64,000 bases of DNA, from positions 56,271 to 120,270 of the forward strand of contig CACAZW010000003.1 in NCBI GenBank assembly GCA_902537055.1. The letters run 5' to 3'. Below the pieces are notes generated by a model, which was not told the origin of the DNA, ran no database searches, and was given only the letters and a program-made list of their open reading frames with translations. The DNA comes from an uncultured Pelagibacteraceae bacterium. Its GTDB lineage: Bacteria > Pseudomonadota > Alphaproteobacteria > Pelagibacterales > Pelagibacteraceae. Shown piece by piece: positions 9,922 through 18,079 of this stretch (positions are counted from its first letter, which is position 1; the number at the start of each line of letters is the position of its first letter). The translations under genes and the position numbers were made by a program.

Positions 9922-10764
9922 TTATATAGTTTTAGAGTAAATACACCAATAGTTTTTATATTTATTTTTTAATTTTTTTTTAGCTTTTATTGCCGCATTT
10001 TTGGTTAAAAAATAACCAATTATAGTCGAACCCGAGCCTGTCATATTTGCAAAGTAAATATTATCTAAATTTTGCAAGTAACTTTTGATTCTTCTTAAAA
10101 TTGGATATTTATTAAAAGCTGCTGTCTCTAAATCGTTATTCGAAACTTTTAATAAATCTTGTCTGTTAATGTTGTTTGATTTATAGAATAGGCTCTTTGA
10201 AAATCCTCTGTGTTTTGCATAAATCATCTTAGTAGAACATCCAAAATTAGGCTTTATTATTAACAAATGAAAATTTAATTTTTTATTAATTTTACTTATA
10301 TTTTGCCCTTGTAGGATCATTGGACTCTCATAAAGACCCAAAATTACATCTGAACCAACTTTATTTGCAATTTTAATTAAATTATTTTTTGTAGTTTTAA
10401 TTATTCTTTTTTTAAATAGGTAGTTCAAAATGGATGCTGCATTCATAGATCCTCCCCCCATACCGGAAGATTGGGGTATATTTTTTTTTACTTTGATATT
10501 GAATTTTTTATTTTTAATATAATTTTGATCATTTAAGATTTTTAGTAGTTTTGAAATTGTATTTGTATTTGAAATATTTGGGGAAAATTTCCCACTAAAC
10601 GATATTCTATTTTTTGAACCTTGTGTCTCTTTTATTAAAATCTCATCAGCCAAATTGATCTTAGATATTAAACTTTCGATTTTATGATAACCATTTGAGT
10701 ATTTATTTAAAATTTTTAAAGTTAAGTTTACTTTTGCAAATGATTTTATTTTATGAAACTTCAT
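9922..10764 (-). CDS. ispE: 4-diphosphocytidyl-2-C-methyl-D-erythritol kinase
   Basis: IspE phosphorylates CDP-methylerythritol with ATP in the MEP route to isopentenyl diphosphate. The GHMP-kinase fold is recognisable from FAKVNLTLKIL near the N-terminus, the glycine-rich ATP loop PQSSGMGGGSMNAAS around residues 91-105, and the C-terminal NMTGSGSTIIGYF. At 280 residues the length is normal. It abuts the upstream TPR gene (10764/10765), an alphaproteobacterial pairing. Together with ispH elsewhere in the window it supplies the carotenoid/retinal genes, ubiquinone and heme O pathways. Confidence 0.95.
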   Translation of the reverse strand: MKFHKIKSFAKVNLTLKILNKYSNGYHKIESLISKINLADEILIKETQGSKNRISFSGKFSPNISNTNTISKLLKILNDQNYIKNKKFNIKVKKNIPQSSGMGGGSMNAASILNYLFKKRIIKTTKNNLIKIANKVGSDVILGLYESPMILQGQNISKINKKLNFHLLIIKPNFGCSTKMIYAKHRGFSKSLFYKSNNINRQDLLKVSNNDLETAAFNKYPILRRIKSYLQNLDNIYFANMTGSGSTIIGYFLTKNAAIKAKKKLKNKYKNYWCIYSKTI

Positions 10765-12444
10765 TTAAGAATTATTATTTAAGCCATTATATAATTTTTC
10801 CTTAACTTTAATTTTCAATTCTTCATCTGCTTCATCGCTATTTAAAGCACTTTTCCAAAAATAATTAGCTTGGATTTTTCTATTTAATTGCCAAAGAACA
10901 TCTCCATAATGATCACTTGCAACAGGATCACTTGGTAACAATTCAACAGCTTTTCTTAAATATTTTTCTGCTTCAATATAATTTCCTGTCAAATAATAAC
11001 CCCAACCAACAGAGTCTGTTATGTAAGGGTCTTCTTCTTTCCCTTTGTAAGCTTGATTTAACATTTCTATTGCTTCTTCAATTTTATATCCTCTTTCTAA
11101 CCAACTATAAGCGAGATAGTTAAGTGTATAGGGTTCGTCAGGTCTAATTTTAATTGAATTTAGCAAATCCTTATCTGCCAAATCATAATTTTTTAATCTT
11201 TCATACGCTCCACCTCTGCGATAAAGAACATCTGCATAAGCCATAGAATTTTTATCCAAATTCTTTAAGGCCAAAGTATAATAATTTATAGCCTCATCAT
11301 ATTTTTTAAAGTTTTTGTAAATATTTGCCAAATCATAAATCATCTTTGTCGATTTATTATTAAATTTTTCAAGATTTTTTAATATATAGTTCAAACTTGC
11401 ATCATAATTTTCTTCCTCTGCTATAATTCTGGCAATTTTCTTTGTTTTGTACCAAAAAAATATTTCATCCTTATCATCAAATTTTTCGAAAGTTTTTTTT
11501 GCTAGATCATAATTATTATTAGACTGATAGTTTTCAGCTATTAATGATAAATTAAAATAAAATTTTGGATTTAAATAATTTGAAATATTTAAATATATGT
11601 TTGAGTAATCAAATCTACTTTGAGATGAATAAAAATTAGATATAAGGAAAAAGAATTCTGCCAAAATATCATTCTCATTTTGACATGAAAAATGCTGTGT
11701 TAATTTTGTATATTTTTTTTCATCTATCCATTTTTTTACTTGAGAAATAAGCAAACTACTTCTTAAAGGATCTATTGTATCTGCAAAATTATCAACTGTT
11801 GCAAGGTCATTATTAGACACTTCGTTACTCAAATAAAAAAAAGTATATCTAGAGTAATCACTTTGAGGATCGTTAATTAAATTTAAAAAATAAGGCTCAG
11901 TTTTTTTGGAATTCAAATAACAATTTTGAAAAGCCATGATTATCAAATCTAATTTTCCAAATTGCTCAACAATGTCAGATTTTTTATATATAAAAAGATC
12001 AATGTAACTTTTTAAGCTAGAATAAATTATAAATTTGTATGAGTCGTCCTCTTTAAACTTTTCCAATTTTTTTAACTTCAAAGCTGCTTGTTTAAACTTT
12101 TTCTTTTTAATGCTATCTAAAATTAATAATAAATTTCCTTCAAAAAAATCTCCTCCTATTGAGGTATTAGAATATTTTACTTGTTTAATTGCTTTTTTAA
12201 CCTGTCCATCCAAAAGTAAAGAAAATACATATTCTTGCAAAAAACTATCATGTGATTGAATTAATATTTTTGAATTTTCAAAAAACTTAAGAGCATCGTT
12301 ATTTTTCTGGTTATCAAATGATAATAATGCTGAAAGATAATTTGATAGATACTTCTGGTTGAATTCTTTTTCATTCGCTGCTTTTGAATAGAGATTTGTT
12401 TGGTATAGAATTAATATTATAAAACAAAAAATTTTTAAGAACAT
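10765..12444 (-). CDS. Secreted or anchored TPR-repeat protein
   Basis: The 559-residue protein begins with a hydrophobic signal segment (about residues 2-18) and is helical throughout. The C-terminal third holds clear tetratricopeptide repeats, for example YDEAINYYTLAL, YDLADKDLLNSIKIRPDE and YIEAEKYLRKAVELLPSDP. Such proteins are scaffolds for protein contacts, probably in the periplasm here. A TPR protein directly upstream of ispE is common in alphaproteobacteria, but its partner is not known to me. Only ten bases separate its start from the divergent UDG gene. Confidence 0.85.
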   Translation of the reverse strand: MFLKIFCFIILILYQTNLYSKAANEKEFNQKYLSNYLSALLSFDNQKNNDALKFFENSKILIQSHDSFLQEYVFSLLLDGQVKKAIKQVKYSNTSIGGDFFEGNLLLILDSIKKKKFKQAALKLKKLEKFKEDDSYKFIIYSSLKSYIDLFIYKKSDIVEQFGKLDLIIMAFQNCYLNSKKTEPYFLNLINDPQSDYSRYTFFYLSNEVSNNDLATVDNFADTIDPLRSSLLISQVKKWIDEKKYTKLTQHFSCQNENDILAEFFFLISNFYSSQSRFDYSNIYLNISNYLNPKFYFNLSLIAENYQSNNNYDLAKKTFEKFDDKDEIFFWYKTKKIARIIAEEENYDASLNYILKNLEKFNNKSTKMIYDLANIYKNFKKYDEAINYYTLALKNLDKNSMAYADVLYRRGGAYERLKNYDLADKDLLNSIKIRPDEPYTLNYLAYSWLERGYKIEEAIEMLNQAYKGKEEDPYITDSVGWGYYLTGNYIEAEKYLRKAVELLPSDPVASDHYGDVLWQLNRKIQANYFWKSALNSDEADEELKIKVKEKLYNGLNNNS

Positions 12445-12454
12445 TTTTTACTTT

Positions 12455-13159
12455 ATGACTTTAAATGAAAAAAATCAAAATGACATATTTGATAATGATT
12501 TAATAAACGAGCTAGGTATTGAATATGAATTTAGTGATGAGCCAATAAATAGATTTAAAAACAATGCTTCTAATGAGGAAAAATCTGAGGAATTAACAAA
12601 ACTTAGAGTTGAAATAGAAAAGATTGAAGATTGTGAACTAAAAAATAGCGCAAAAAATCTTGTTTTCAGTGATGGAAATTCATCTTCAAAAATAATGATT
12701 GTAGGTGAAGGGCCTGGACAAAAAGAAGATGAATTAGGAAAACCTTTTGTTGGTGATGCAGGAATGCTTTTAAATAAAATGTTGAAAGCTATTAATTTAG
12801 ATAGAACTAACGTTTATATAACTAATGTTGTAAATTATAGACCTCCAAATAACAGAAAGCCTGAAATATCAGAAATAAATAGATACTCTGAATATTTAAG
12901 AAAACATATCTCGATTATAAATCCAGAAATACTTATTTTAATGGGAAGCACAGCAATGGAAGCGCTCTTCGGGAATAAAATTAAAATCTCTAAAGAAAGA
13001 GGAAAATGGAAGGAAGTAATAATTAATAATAAAACATATTTAACAATGATAACTTTTCACCCAGCATATCTACTAAGACAAGCAGAGCAAAAAAAATATT
13101 CTTGGGCCGATCTTAAAGAAATTAGAAAAAAAATAGATGAAACTGGTTTAGAGATTTAA
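12455..13159 (+). CDS. Family-4-type uracil-DNA glycosylase lacking most Fe-S ligands
   Basis: The catalytic motifs of family-4 UDG are present: GEGPGQKED (84-92), PFVGDAGMLL (97-106) and HPAYLLR (202-208), so removal of uracil from DNA is the likely job. Family members carry a [4Fe-4S] cluster held by four cysteines, two in a C-x2-C pair before the first motif, one before RPP and one about 16 residues later. Here only Cys60 remains; by alignment from memory with the Thermus enzyme the others are Ile57, Tyr128 (NYRPP) and Tyr144. An N-terminal extension of some 50 residues is predicted to be helical. rnhB follows after 19 bases. Confidence 0.88.
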   Translation: MTLNEKNQNDIFDNDLINELGIEYEFSDEPINRFKNNASNEEKSEELTKLRVEIEKIEDCELKNSAKNLVFSDGNSSSKIMIVGEGPGQKEDELGKPFVGDAGMLLNKMLKAINLDRTNVYITNVVNYRPPNNRKPEISEINRYSEYLRKHISIINPEILILMGSTAMEALFGNKIKISKERGKWKEVIINNKTYLTMITFHPAYLLRQAEQKKYSWADLKEIRKKIDETGLEI

Positions 13160-13178
13160 ATTTTTAATAATATTTTAT

Positions 13179-13751
13179 ATGAAAAAAATTATTGCTGGAG
13201 TTGATGAAGTTGGAAGAGGGAGCCTTGTAGGACCAGTTTATGCAGCTGCTGTTATATTAAATAAAGAAATTAATAGAAAAATTCTTAAAAATTCAAAAAA
13301 ACTTAACAAAATTCAGAGGGAAACTTTAGCTAAGTATATAAAAAAAAATTCAGTTTGGGCGTTAGGATCTGCATCAATAAAGGAAATTGAAAAAATTAAT
13401 ATTTTAAATGCTAGCCTACTTTCAATGAAAAGAGCAATTAAGAAACTCAAATTGAAACCTAAAAAAGTTTTAATAGATGGTAATAAACCACCAGACTTAA
13501 AAAATTATATAATTAAAACTATTGTAAAAGGTGATGAAAAAATTCCTGAAATTTCAGCCGCATCGATTATTGCTAAAGTTGAAAGAGATAAGCTAATGAA
13601 AAAGATGTCTTTTACTTTTAAGAAATACGGATGGGATAATAATTCAGGTTATGGAACTAAGGATCATATTAAAGCTATTAAAAAATTTGGAGTGACTAGA
13701 TTTCATAGAAAAACCTTCCAACCAATACACAAGATATTGAGTCTTAAATAA
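13179..13751 (+). CDS. rnhB: Ribonuclease HII
   Basis: RNase HII nicks RNA in RNA:DNA hybrids and starts removal of single misincorporated ribonucleotides. The 190-residue protein has the active-site opening GVDEVGRGSLVGP with Asp9 and Glu10, the LIDGNKPP aspartate near residue 99 and AASIIAKVERDKLM near 125-138. Length is normal. It sits between the UDG and ccrM genes, giving a small DNA-repair/modification group; an RNase HI is also in the window at 29371. Confidence 0.96.
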   Translation: MKKIIAGVDEVGRGSLVGPVYAAAVILNKEINRKILKNSKKLNKIQRETLAKYIKKNSVWALGSASIKEIEKINILNASLLSMKRAIKKLKLKPKKVLIDGNKPPDLKNYIIKTIVKGDEKIPEISAASIIAKVERDKLMKKMSFTFKKYGWDNNSGYGTKDHIKAIKKFGVTRFHRKTFQPIHKILSLK

Positions 13752-13790
13752 TAATCATAACAATTATCAATCAATAAATTCAATCACAGG

Positions 13791-13819
13791 TTGACGTAGA
13801 CTCCTGACTGGAGTCTAAT
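13791..13819 (+). promoter_or_regulatory. ccrM promoter with two GANTC sites in an inverted repeat
   Basis: TTGACG (13791-13796) and TCTAAT (13814-13819) each match five of six bases of the sigma-70 -35 and -10 consensus and are exactly 17 bases apart. A perfect inverted repeat, TAGACTCC (13797-13804) and GGAGTCTA (13810-13817) around TGACT, fills the spacer. It contains GACTC (13799-13803), touching the -35, and GAGTC (13811-13815), overlapping the -10; both are CcrM targets. A start site about seven bases past the -10 would leave a leader of only some six bases before the ATG at 13833. Function is inferred, not shown. Confidence 0.7.
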
Positions 13820-13832
13820 TCAAAAATATAAA

Positions 13833-14906
13833 ATGATCATTTCAGATATAAAAAATAAAATTATTAATGGAGATAGTATTAAGGAATTAAAAAAAATTCC
13901 GGCTGAAAGTTTTGATCTGATATTTGCAGATCCACCTTACAACCTTCAACTGAAAAAAGAATTAAGTCGACCCGATAGATCTAAAGTCGATGCTGTAGAC
14001 GATGCGTGGGATAAATTTGATAGTTTTAAAAGTTATGATGAGTTCTCAGTTCAATGGCTTAAAGAATGTAAAAGAATTTTAAAAAAAAATGGATCTATAT
14101 GGGTCATAGGAAGTTATCATAATATTTTTAGAGTTGGTTCAAAAATGCAAGATTTAGGTTTTTGGATACTAAATGATGTGATTTGGAACAAAAATAACCC
14201 TATGCCAAATTTTAGAGGAACACGTTTTACGAATGCGCACGAAACACTTATATGGGCATCAAAAAGTGAAGGCTCAAAATATACTTTTAATTATCAATCA
14301 CTTAAATGTTTAAACGATGATTTACAGATGAGATCTACATGGAATTTACCTATATGTAATGGAAAAGAAAGACTTAAAAATAATGGTAATAAAGTTCACT
14401 CTACGCAAAAGCCAGAGTCTTTATTGCACAGAATTATATTAGCATCGTCTAATAAAGGCGATTTAATATTGGACCCGTTTCTCGGTACGGGAACAACTGC
14501 TGTAGTTTCAAAAAAGTTAGGTAGAAATTATTTTGGGATAGAAAAAGAAAAAAACTATTTTGAAGCTGCAAGTAAAAGAATTAAAAATACAAAAATTATA
14601 GAAGATGAATATTTAGATACTATAAAAAATAATAGATCCAAACCAAGAGTGCCATTTGGATCTTTGGTTGAATTAGGAATTATTAAACCTGGTTCTGAAA
14701 TTTTTGATCAAAAAAAACAAATCAATGCGAAAATTATGATTGATGGTAGTATCAAATATCGGAAATCAGAAGGATCAATTCATAAAGTTGCTGCACAAAT
14801 ATTAGGTGCTGAGAGCTGTAACGGTTGGACTTTTTGGTATTATAAATCAGGTAATTCACTCAAACCAATTGATGATTTGAGGCAAAGACTAAGACCAACT
14901 ACTTAA
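13833..14906 (+). CDS. ccrM: Cell-cycle DNA adenine methyltransferase CcrM (GANTC)
   Basis: A beta-class N6-adenine methyltransferase: DPPY is at 33-36 and the SAM-binding DPFLGTGTT at 214-222. The C-terminal segment (about 270-357, with PFGSLVELGIIKPG and SCNGWTFWYYKSG) is the extra domain that marks CcrM. At 357 residues it is almost the same length as the Caulobacter enzyme, which methylates GANTC once per cycle. No restriction endonuclease lies nearby, so it is a solitary methyltransferase. Its own promoter carries two GANTC sites. The gene's end overlaps the convergent FAD monooxygenase gene by four bases. Confidence 0.95.
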   Translation: MIISDIKNKIINGDSIKELKKIPAESFDLIFADPPYNLQLKKELSRPDRSKVDAVDDAWDKFDSFKSYDEFSVQWLKECKRILKKNGSIWVIGSYHNIFRVGSKMQDLGFWILNDVIWNKNNPMPNFRGTRFTNAHETLIWASKSEGSKYTFNYQSLKCLNDDLQMRSTWNLPICNGKERLKNNGNKVHSTQKPESLLHRIILASSNKGDLILDPFLGTGTTAVVSKKLGRNYFGIEKEKNYFEAASKRIKNTKIIEDEYLDTIKNNRSKPRVPFGSLVELGIIKPGSEIFDQKKQINAKIMIDGSIKYRKSEGSIHKVAAQILGAESCNGWTFWYYKSGNSLKPIDDLRQRLRPTT

Positions 14907-16027
14907 TTTCTATAAATTTTTCCAAGATAACCCTCTAGAAATTTTTTATTTTTTGATAAAAATTTCAAAACAATATTTCTAATTAATATTATTATTGGAT
15001 TAGTTAAATGGAAGGCAAAATGGTTTAATTTTGATCTTTTATTTACTAGTAATATTTTACTAACCTTATCTTTATAAATACTATTTGAACTTGTAATATT
15101 TTCTAAAATACCATTTGCTGTTTCAATACTTTGAGAAGCACCTTGTGCAAAAGAAGGTGGAAAAGCAAATAAAGCATCTCCACTCAAATAAGTATTTTGA
15201 TATTTTAGTGTGGGTAATTCAGTGCTCACAAATACAGGAAAGCACTTTATATTTGCTAAACTTTCCGAATTTATAAAAGAATTTTTTGAAATAAAGTCTT
15301 TTAAAGATTTTATAAATGTTTCTGAATTAAGAATATTTTTATCTTCAATTTCTTTAGTAGTTAGTTTCTTTTTAATTATAGCAACAAAATTATATTCGAG
15401 TTTTTGATTTACAGGATAAGTTACATAGTGAAAATTTGACCCCATATAAACAGAAATATTATCTTTTTCATGTTGTTTTAAATTCGCCCTTAAAGCAATG
15501 TTGCCATTAAAAATTGGATTTAAATGATTATTAGATATTTGGGATTTTAATTTTGAAAAAACACCGTCAGCAATTACAATATAATCAAAACTTTCGTTAT
15601 TATTATCCCAGGAAATCTTTATTTTTTCATTATATTCAATATTTTGAATATCGGCTTTAAATTGAATTTTTTCCTCAGGGATATTATCAATTAAAAACTT
15701 TATTAATGTTGATCTTTTAAGTGTTGTGTAACGGTCATTTACATTATTGAATTGCTTTAAATCAATTTCACAAATTTTTTTAATATTATTAGCCTGGAAA
15801 AAATTAACTTTTGTTGGATAATAAACGTCTGATGCTGAAATATTTTTAAATCCAATTTTATTCAACAAATTAATACTATTAACTGAAAGTTGAATACCAT
15901 AACCTTCATTTAAATTGAGGTGATCTTTTTTTTCAAATATTTTATAGTCTATTTCAGTGTTTTTGTTTAATTCATTTGCAAGATACAAACCAGATATACC
16001 AGCTCCAACAATTGCAACTTTTTTCAT
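14903..16027 (-). CDS. FAD-dependent monooxygenase, substrate unknown
   Basis: The N-terminus has the dinucleotide-binding VAIVGAGISGLYLANEL fold (residues 4-20), followed by an EK acidic end of strand 2, and near residue 280 the FAD-contacting LSGDALFAFPPSFAQGAS segment (GDA-x-H/F-x2-PP-x2-GQGA type). This places it in the PHBH/salicylate-hydroxylase/UbiH-like flavin monooxygenase superfamily. A C-terminal hydrophobic stretch (around 343-358) could associate with membrane. UbiH-like ubiquinone hydroxylase is one possibility; sequence alone does not choose. It overlaps mutY by four bases and so is probably co-expressed with it. Confidence 0.75.
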   Translation of the reverse strand: MKKVAIVGAGISGLYLANELNKNTEIDYKIFEKKDHLNLNEGYGIQLSVNSINLLNKIGFKNISASDVYYPTKVNFFQANNIKKICEIDLKQFNNVNDRYTTLKRSTLIKFLIDNIPEEKIQFKADIQNIEYNEKIKISWDNNNESFDYIVIADGVFSKLKSQISNNHLNPIFNGNIALRANLKQHEKDNISVYMGSNFHYVTYPVNQKLEYNFVAIIKKKLTTKEIEDKNILNSETFIKSLKDFISKNSFINSESLANIKCFPVFVSTELPTLKYQNTYLSGDALFAFPPSFAQGASQSIETANGILENITSSNSIYKDKVSKILLVNKRSKLNHFAFHLTNPIIILIRNIVLKFLSKNKKFLEGYLGKIYRN

Positions 16028-17016
16028 TCAGATTTTGAGATGGTATAAAATATTTTTTTAGTAAATGATGGAATTATTTCTGAGCTTAATTTATCTTTTT
16101 TAATTAATATTTTATTTTTAATCTTTGGAGGTCTTTTTGAGTTATTTAACAAAATTTTCATTTCCATATTAGATAATTTTATATTAATTTTTTTATTATT
16201 TGAATAATTATACTTACTTTCTCGAACTTCAGTCATAGGAAAAATTGGCATATTTTTTAAAAATTTAAATTTATCATTTTTAACCAATAAGTAATTATTT
16301 TGTTTTTTGTAGATAGTCGCTTCAAAATATTTAGTTTTTATTACTTTATTAATTTTAGTTAATTCAAAATCATTTTTTTTTAAAGATATACAATTTTTAC
16401 TTAATGGACATTCTTTGCAACTTGGATTTTTTGGTTTGCAAATTAAAGCACCTAATTCCATAATTGCTTGTGAGTAATCACTAGCACGATCGGACAGTCC
16501 AAAAAAATTAATTTTTGTTTTTAGAGAATCTTTGGATATTTCATTCTGCTTTTTTAAATAGAGAGTTCTTTTAAGAATTCTCTCGATATTTCCATCTAAA
16601 GGGATAGTTTTAATGTTAAATGCTATAGACATTATTGCTTTAGATGTATATTCACCAACACCTGGTAATTGTATTAACTTTTCATAAGATTTTGGCAACT
16701 TACCGTTGAAATCTTTAAGAATTTTAATTGCACTTTTTTTTAGATTTCTTGCTCTTGAATAATAACCAAGGCCTTCCCAATGTTTCATTAAGATTTTTTC
16801 ATCAACATCTGCCAATGATTGAAAGGTTGGAATTTGTTTTACAAATTTTTCAAAATAAGGAATAACAGTTTTTACTTGAGTTTGCTGCAACATAAATTCA
16901 CTAACAAACGTAAAATATTCTTTTTGTTTCTGAGAAACTTTTTTTCTCCAAGGTAAAATTCTTTTATTATTATCGTACCAATGTAGAATTTTATTTGGTA
17001 TATTTTTATTATTCAT
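16024..17016 (-). CDS. mutY: A/G-specific adenine DNA glycosylase
   Basis: MutY removes adenine paired with 8-oxoguanine. Visible are PWRK, the catalytic glutamate region SEFMLQQTQV, the helix-hairpin-helix LPGVGEYTSKAI, LDGNIERIL with the catalytic aspartate, and a full Fe-S ligand set C-x6-C-x2-C-x5-C around CKPKNPSCKECPLSKNC. The frame is open upstream to an ATG at 17061, but I choose the ATG at 17016 (MNNKNIP...) because the longer form adds an unrelated hydrophobic peptide and would run into the divergent gene that starts at 17017. The C-terminal MutT-like domain is short and poorly conserved. Confidence 0.92.
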   Translation of the reverse strand: MNNKNIPNKILHWYDNNKRILPWRKKVSQKQKEYFTFVSEFMLQQTQVKTVIPYFEKFVKQIPTFQSLADVDEKILMKHWEGLGYYSRARNLKKSAIKILKDFNGKLPKSYEKLIQLPGVGEYTSKAIMSIAFNIKTIPLDGNIERILKRTLYLKKQNEISKDSLKTKINFFGLSDRASDYSQAIMELGALICKPKNPSCKECPLSKNCISLKKNDFELTKINKVIKTKYFEATIYKKQNNYLLVKNDKFKFLKNMPIFPMTEVRESKYNYSNNKKINIKLSNMEMKILLNNSKRPPKIKNKILIKKDKLSSEIIPSFTKKIFYTISKSE

Positions 17017-17499
17017 ATGAGTCAAAAACATAATACTAAGCAGAGATATAATTCCATTCAAGGTTTAAGATCTTTTAAAGATACTTTACCCACAGAAGCA
17101 AAAAGAATAATTAGTAAAAAAGGTAAAATTTATAATGAAACTTTAGACAATTGGAAATATTTAGTAGGTAAAGATTTATTTAAGGTAAGCTTTCCTAAAT
17201 CGTACAAAAGTTCAAATAAGTTATCGGGAAGTCGTTTAAATATTTTAGTAAAGAGGGGAAATGAAGTTGACGTTGAGTATTCTAAAAAAGAAATAATAAA
17301 AAAAATTAATATTTTTTTTGGCTATCATGTTTTAGATGACATTAAATTGAATACATTTGACGGAAAAATTGAAGAAAGCCATAAAAATACAGCTATTAAT
17401 GCGACAAAAAATAAACATATAAAGAGCATAAATAATATTAAAAATGACAAAATAAAAAATTCACTTTTAAAGCTAAGTAAACATTTTAAAATAAAATGA
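17017..17499 (+). CDS. DUF721 (DciA-like) protein
   Basis: A 160-residue basic protein with the DUF721 fold, recognisable from the WKYLVGKDL...SFPKSYK start and the RLNILVKRGNEVDVEYSKKEIIKKIN core. In other bacteria DUF721 proteins include DciA, the ancestral loader of the replicative helicase DnaB. The residues beyond about 125 are lysine/asparagine rich and probably disordered. Its ATG touches the ATG of divergent mutY with no bases between (CATATG). It overlaps the thiol oxidoreductase gene by four bases and lies two genes ahead of smc, the usual alphaproteobacterial order. Confidence 0.8.
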   Translation: MSQKHNTKQRYNSIQGLRSFKDTLPTEAKRIISKKGKIYNETLDNWKYLVGKDLFKVSFPKSYKSSNKLSGSRLNILVKRGNEVDVEYSKKEIIKKINIFFGYHVLDDIKLNTFDGKIEESHKNTAINATKNKHIKSINNIKNDKIKNSLLKLSKHFKIK

Positions 17500-18071
17500 A
17501 AAAAATAATTTTTATCTCAATTTTAATTTTTTTTAATTTCATCAATGCTAATTCTGAAGTTAAACCAATTTTAGTTGGAAGTGCAGACTCTAAAGTTAAG
17601 TTAATGGTTTTTGAATCTTTAACTTGTAGTCATTGTGCAAATTTTCATAAAAATATATATCCTAAATTAAAAGAAGATTTTATTGATAAAGGATTGATTT
17701 CAATAGAATTTAAAAGCTTTCCATTAGACATCATTGCATTTAATGCAACTAAATTAGCGCATTGTAGAAATGATGGTGAGCATGAAATTTTGCATCATTT
17801 ATATTTAAATCAAGATAAGTGGATAAAAGGAAAAAATGAATTAGAGGCAAATCAAGCAATGAAAAAATTTATTGATAATACTGAATATAATCTTGATTTT
17901 GATAAGTGCTTGGCGAATAAAAAAATAGAGGATCATATTTTAGAAGACCGAATCGAAGGTGTTAAAAAGTACAAAGTGAATGCTACTCCTACAGTCATAA
18001 TTAATGGAAAAAAGTTTGAAAATCACTCAAACTACAAAAAATTAAAAAAATACATAGAAAAACTGATATAA
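17496..18071 (+). CDS. Periplasmic DsbA-like thiol:disulfide oxidoreductase
   Basis: A signal peptide (about residues 1-19) leads a 191-residue thioredoxin-fold protein with active site CSHC (Cys44-Cys47) and a cis-proline motif NATPTVIING near 160. It resembles the DsbA/DsbG-like proteins (thioredoxin_4 family) encoded next to smc in alphaproteobacteria. The role is probably oxidation or isomerisation of periplasmic disulfides, for instance in cysteine-bearing secreted proteins. Two more cysteines (near 85 and 132) occur. smc begins eight bases later. Confidence 0.88.
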   Translation: MKKIIFISILIFFNFINANSEVKPILVGSADSKVKLMVFESLTCSHCANFHKNIYPKLKEDFIDKGLISIEFKSFPLDIIAFNATKLAHCRNDGEHEILHHLYLNQDKWIKGKNELEANQAMKKFIDNTEYNLDFDKCLANKKIEDHILEDRIEGVKKYKVNATPTVIINGKKFENHSNYKKLKKYIEKLI

Positions 18072-18079
18072 GTCAGTGA

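Noticed and set aside
16024..17061. Longer mutY start at 17061
   Set aside because: Adds a hydrophobic peptide absent from MutY and would overlap the divergent DUF721 gene by 45 bases.
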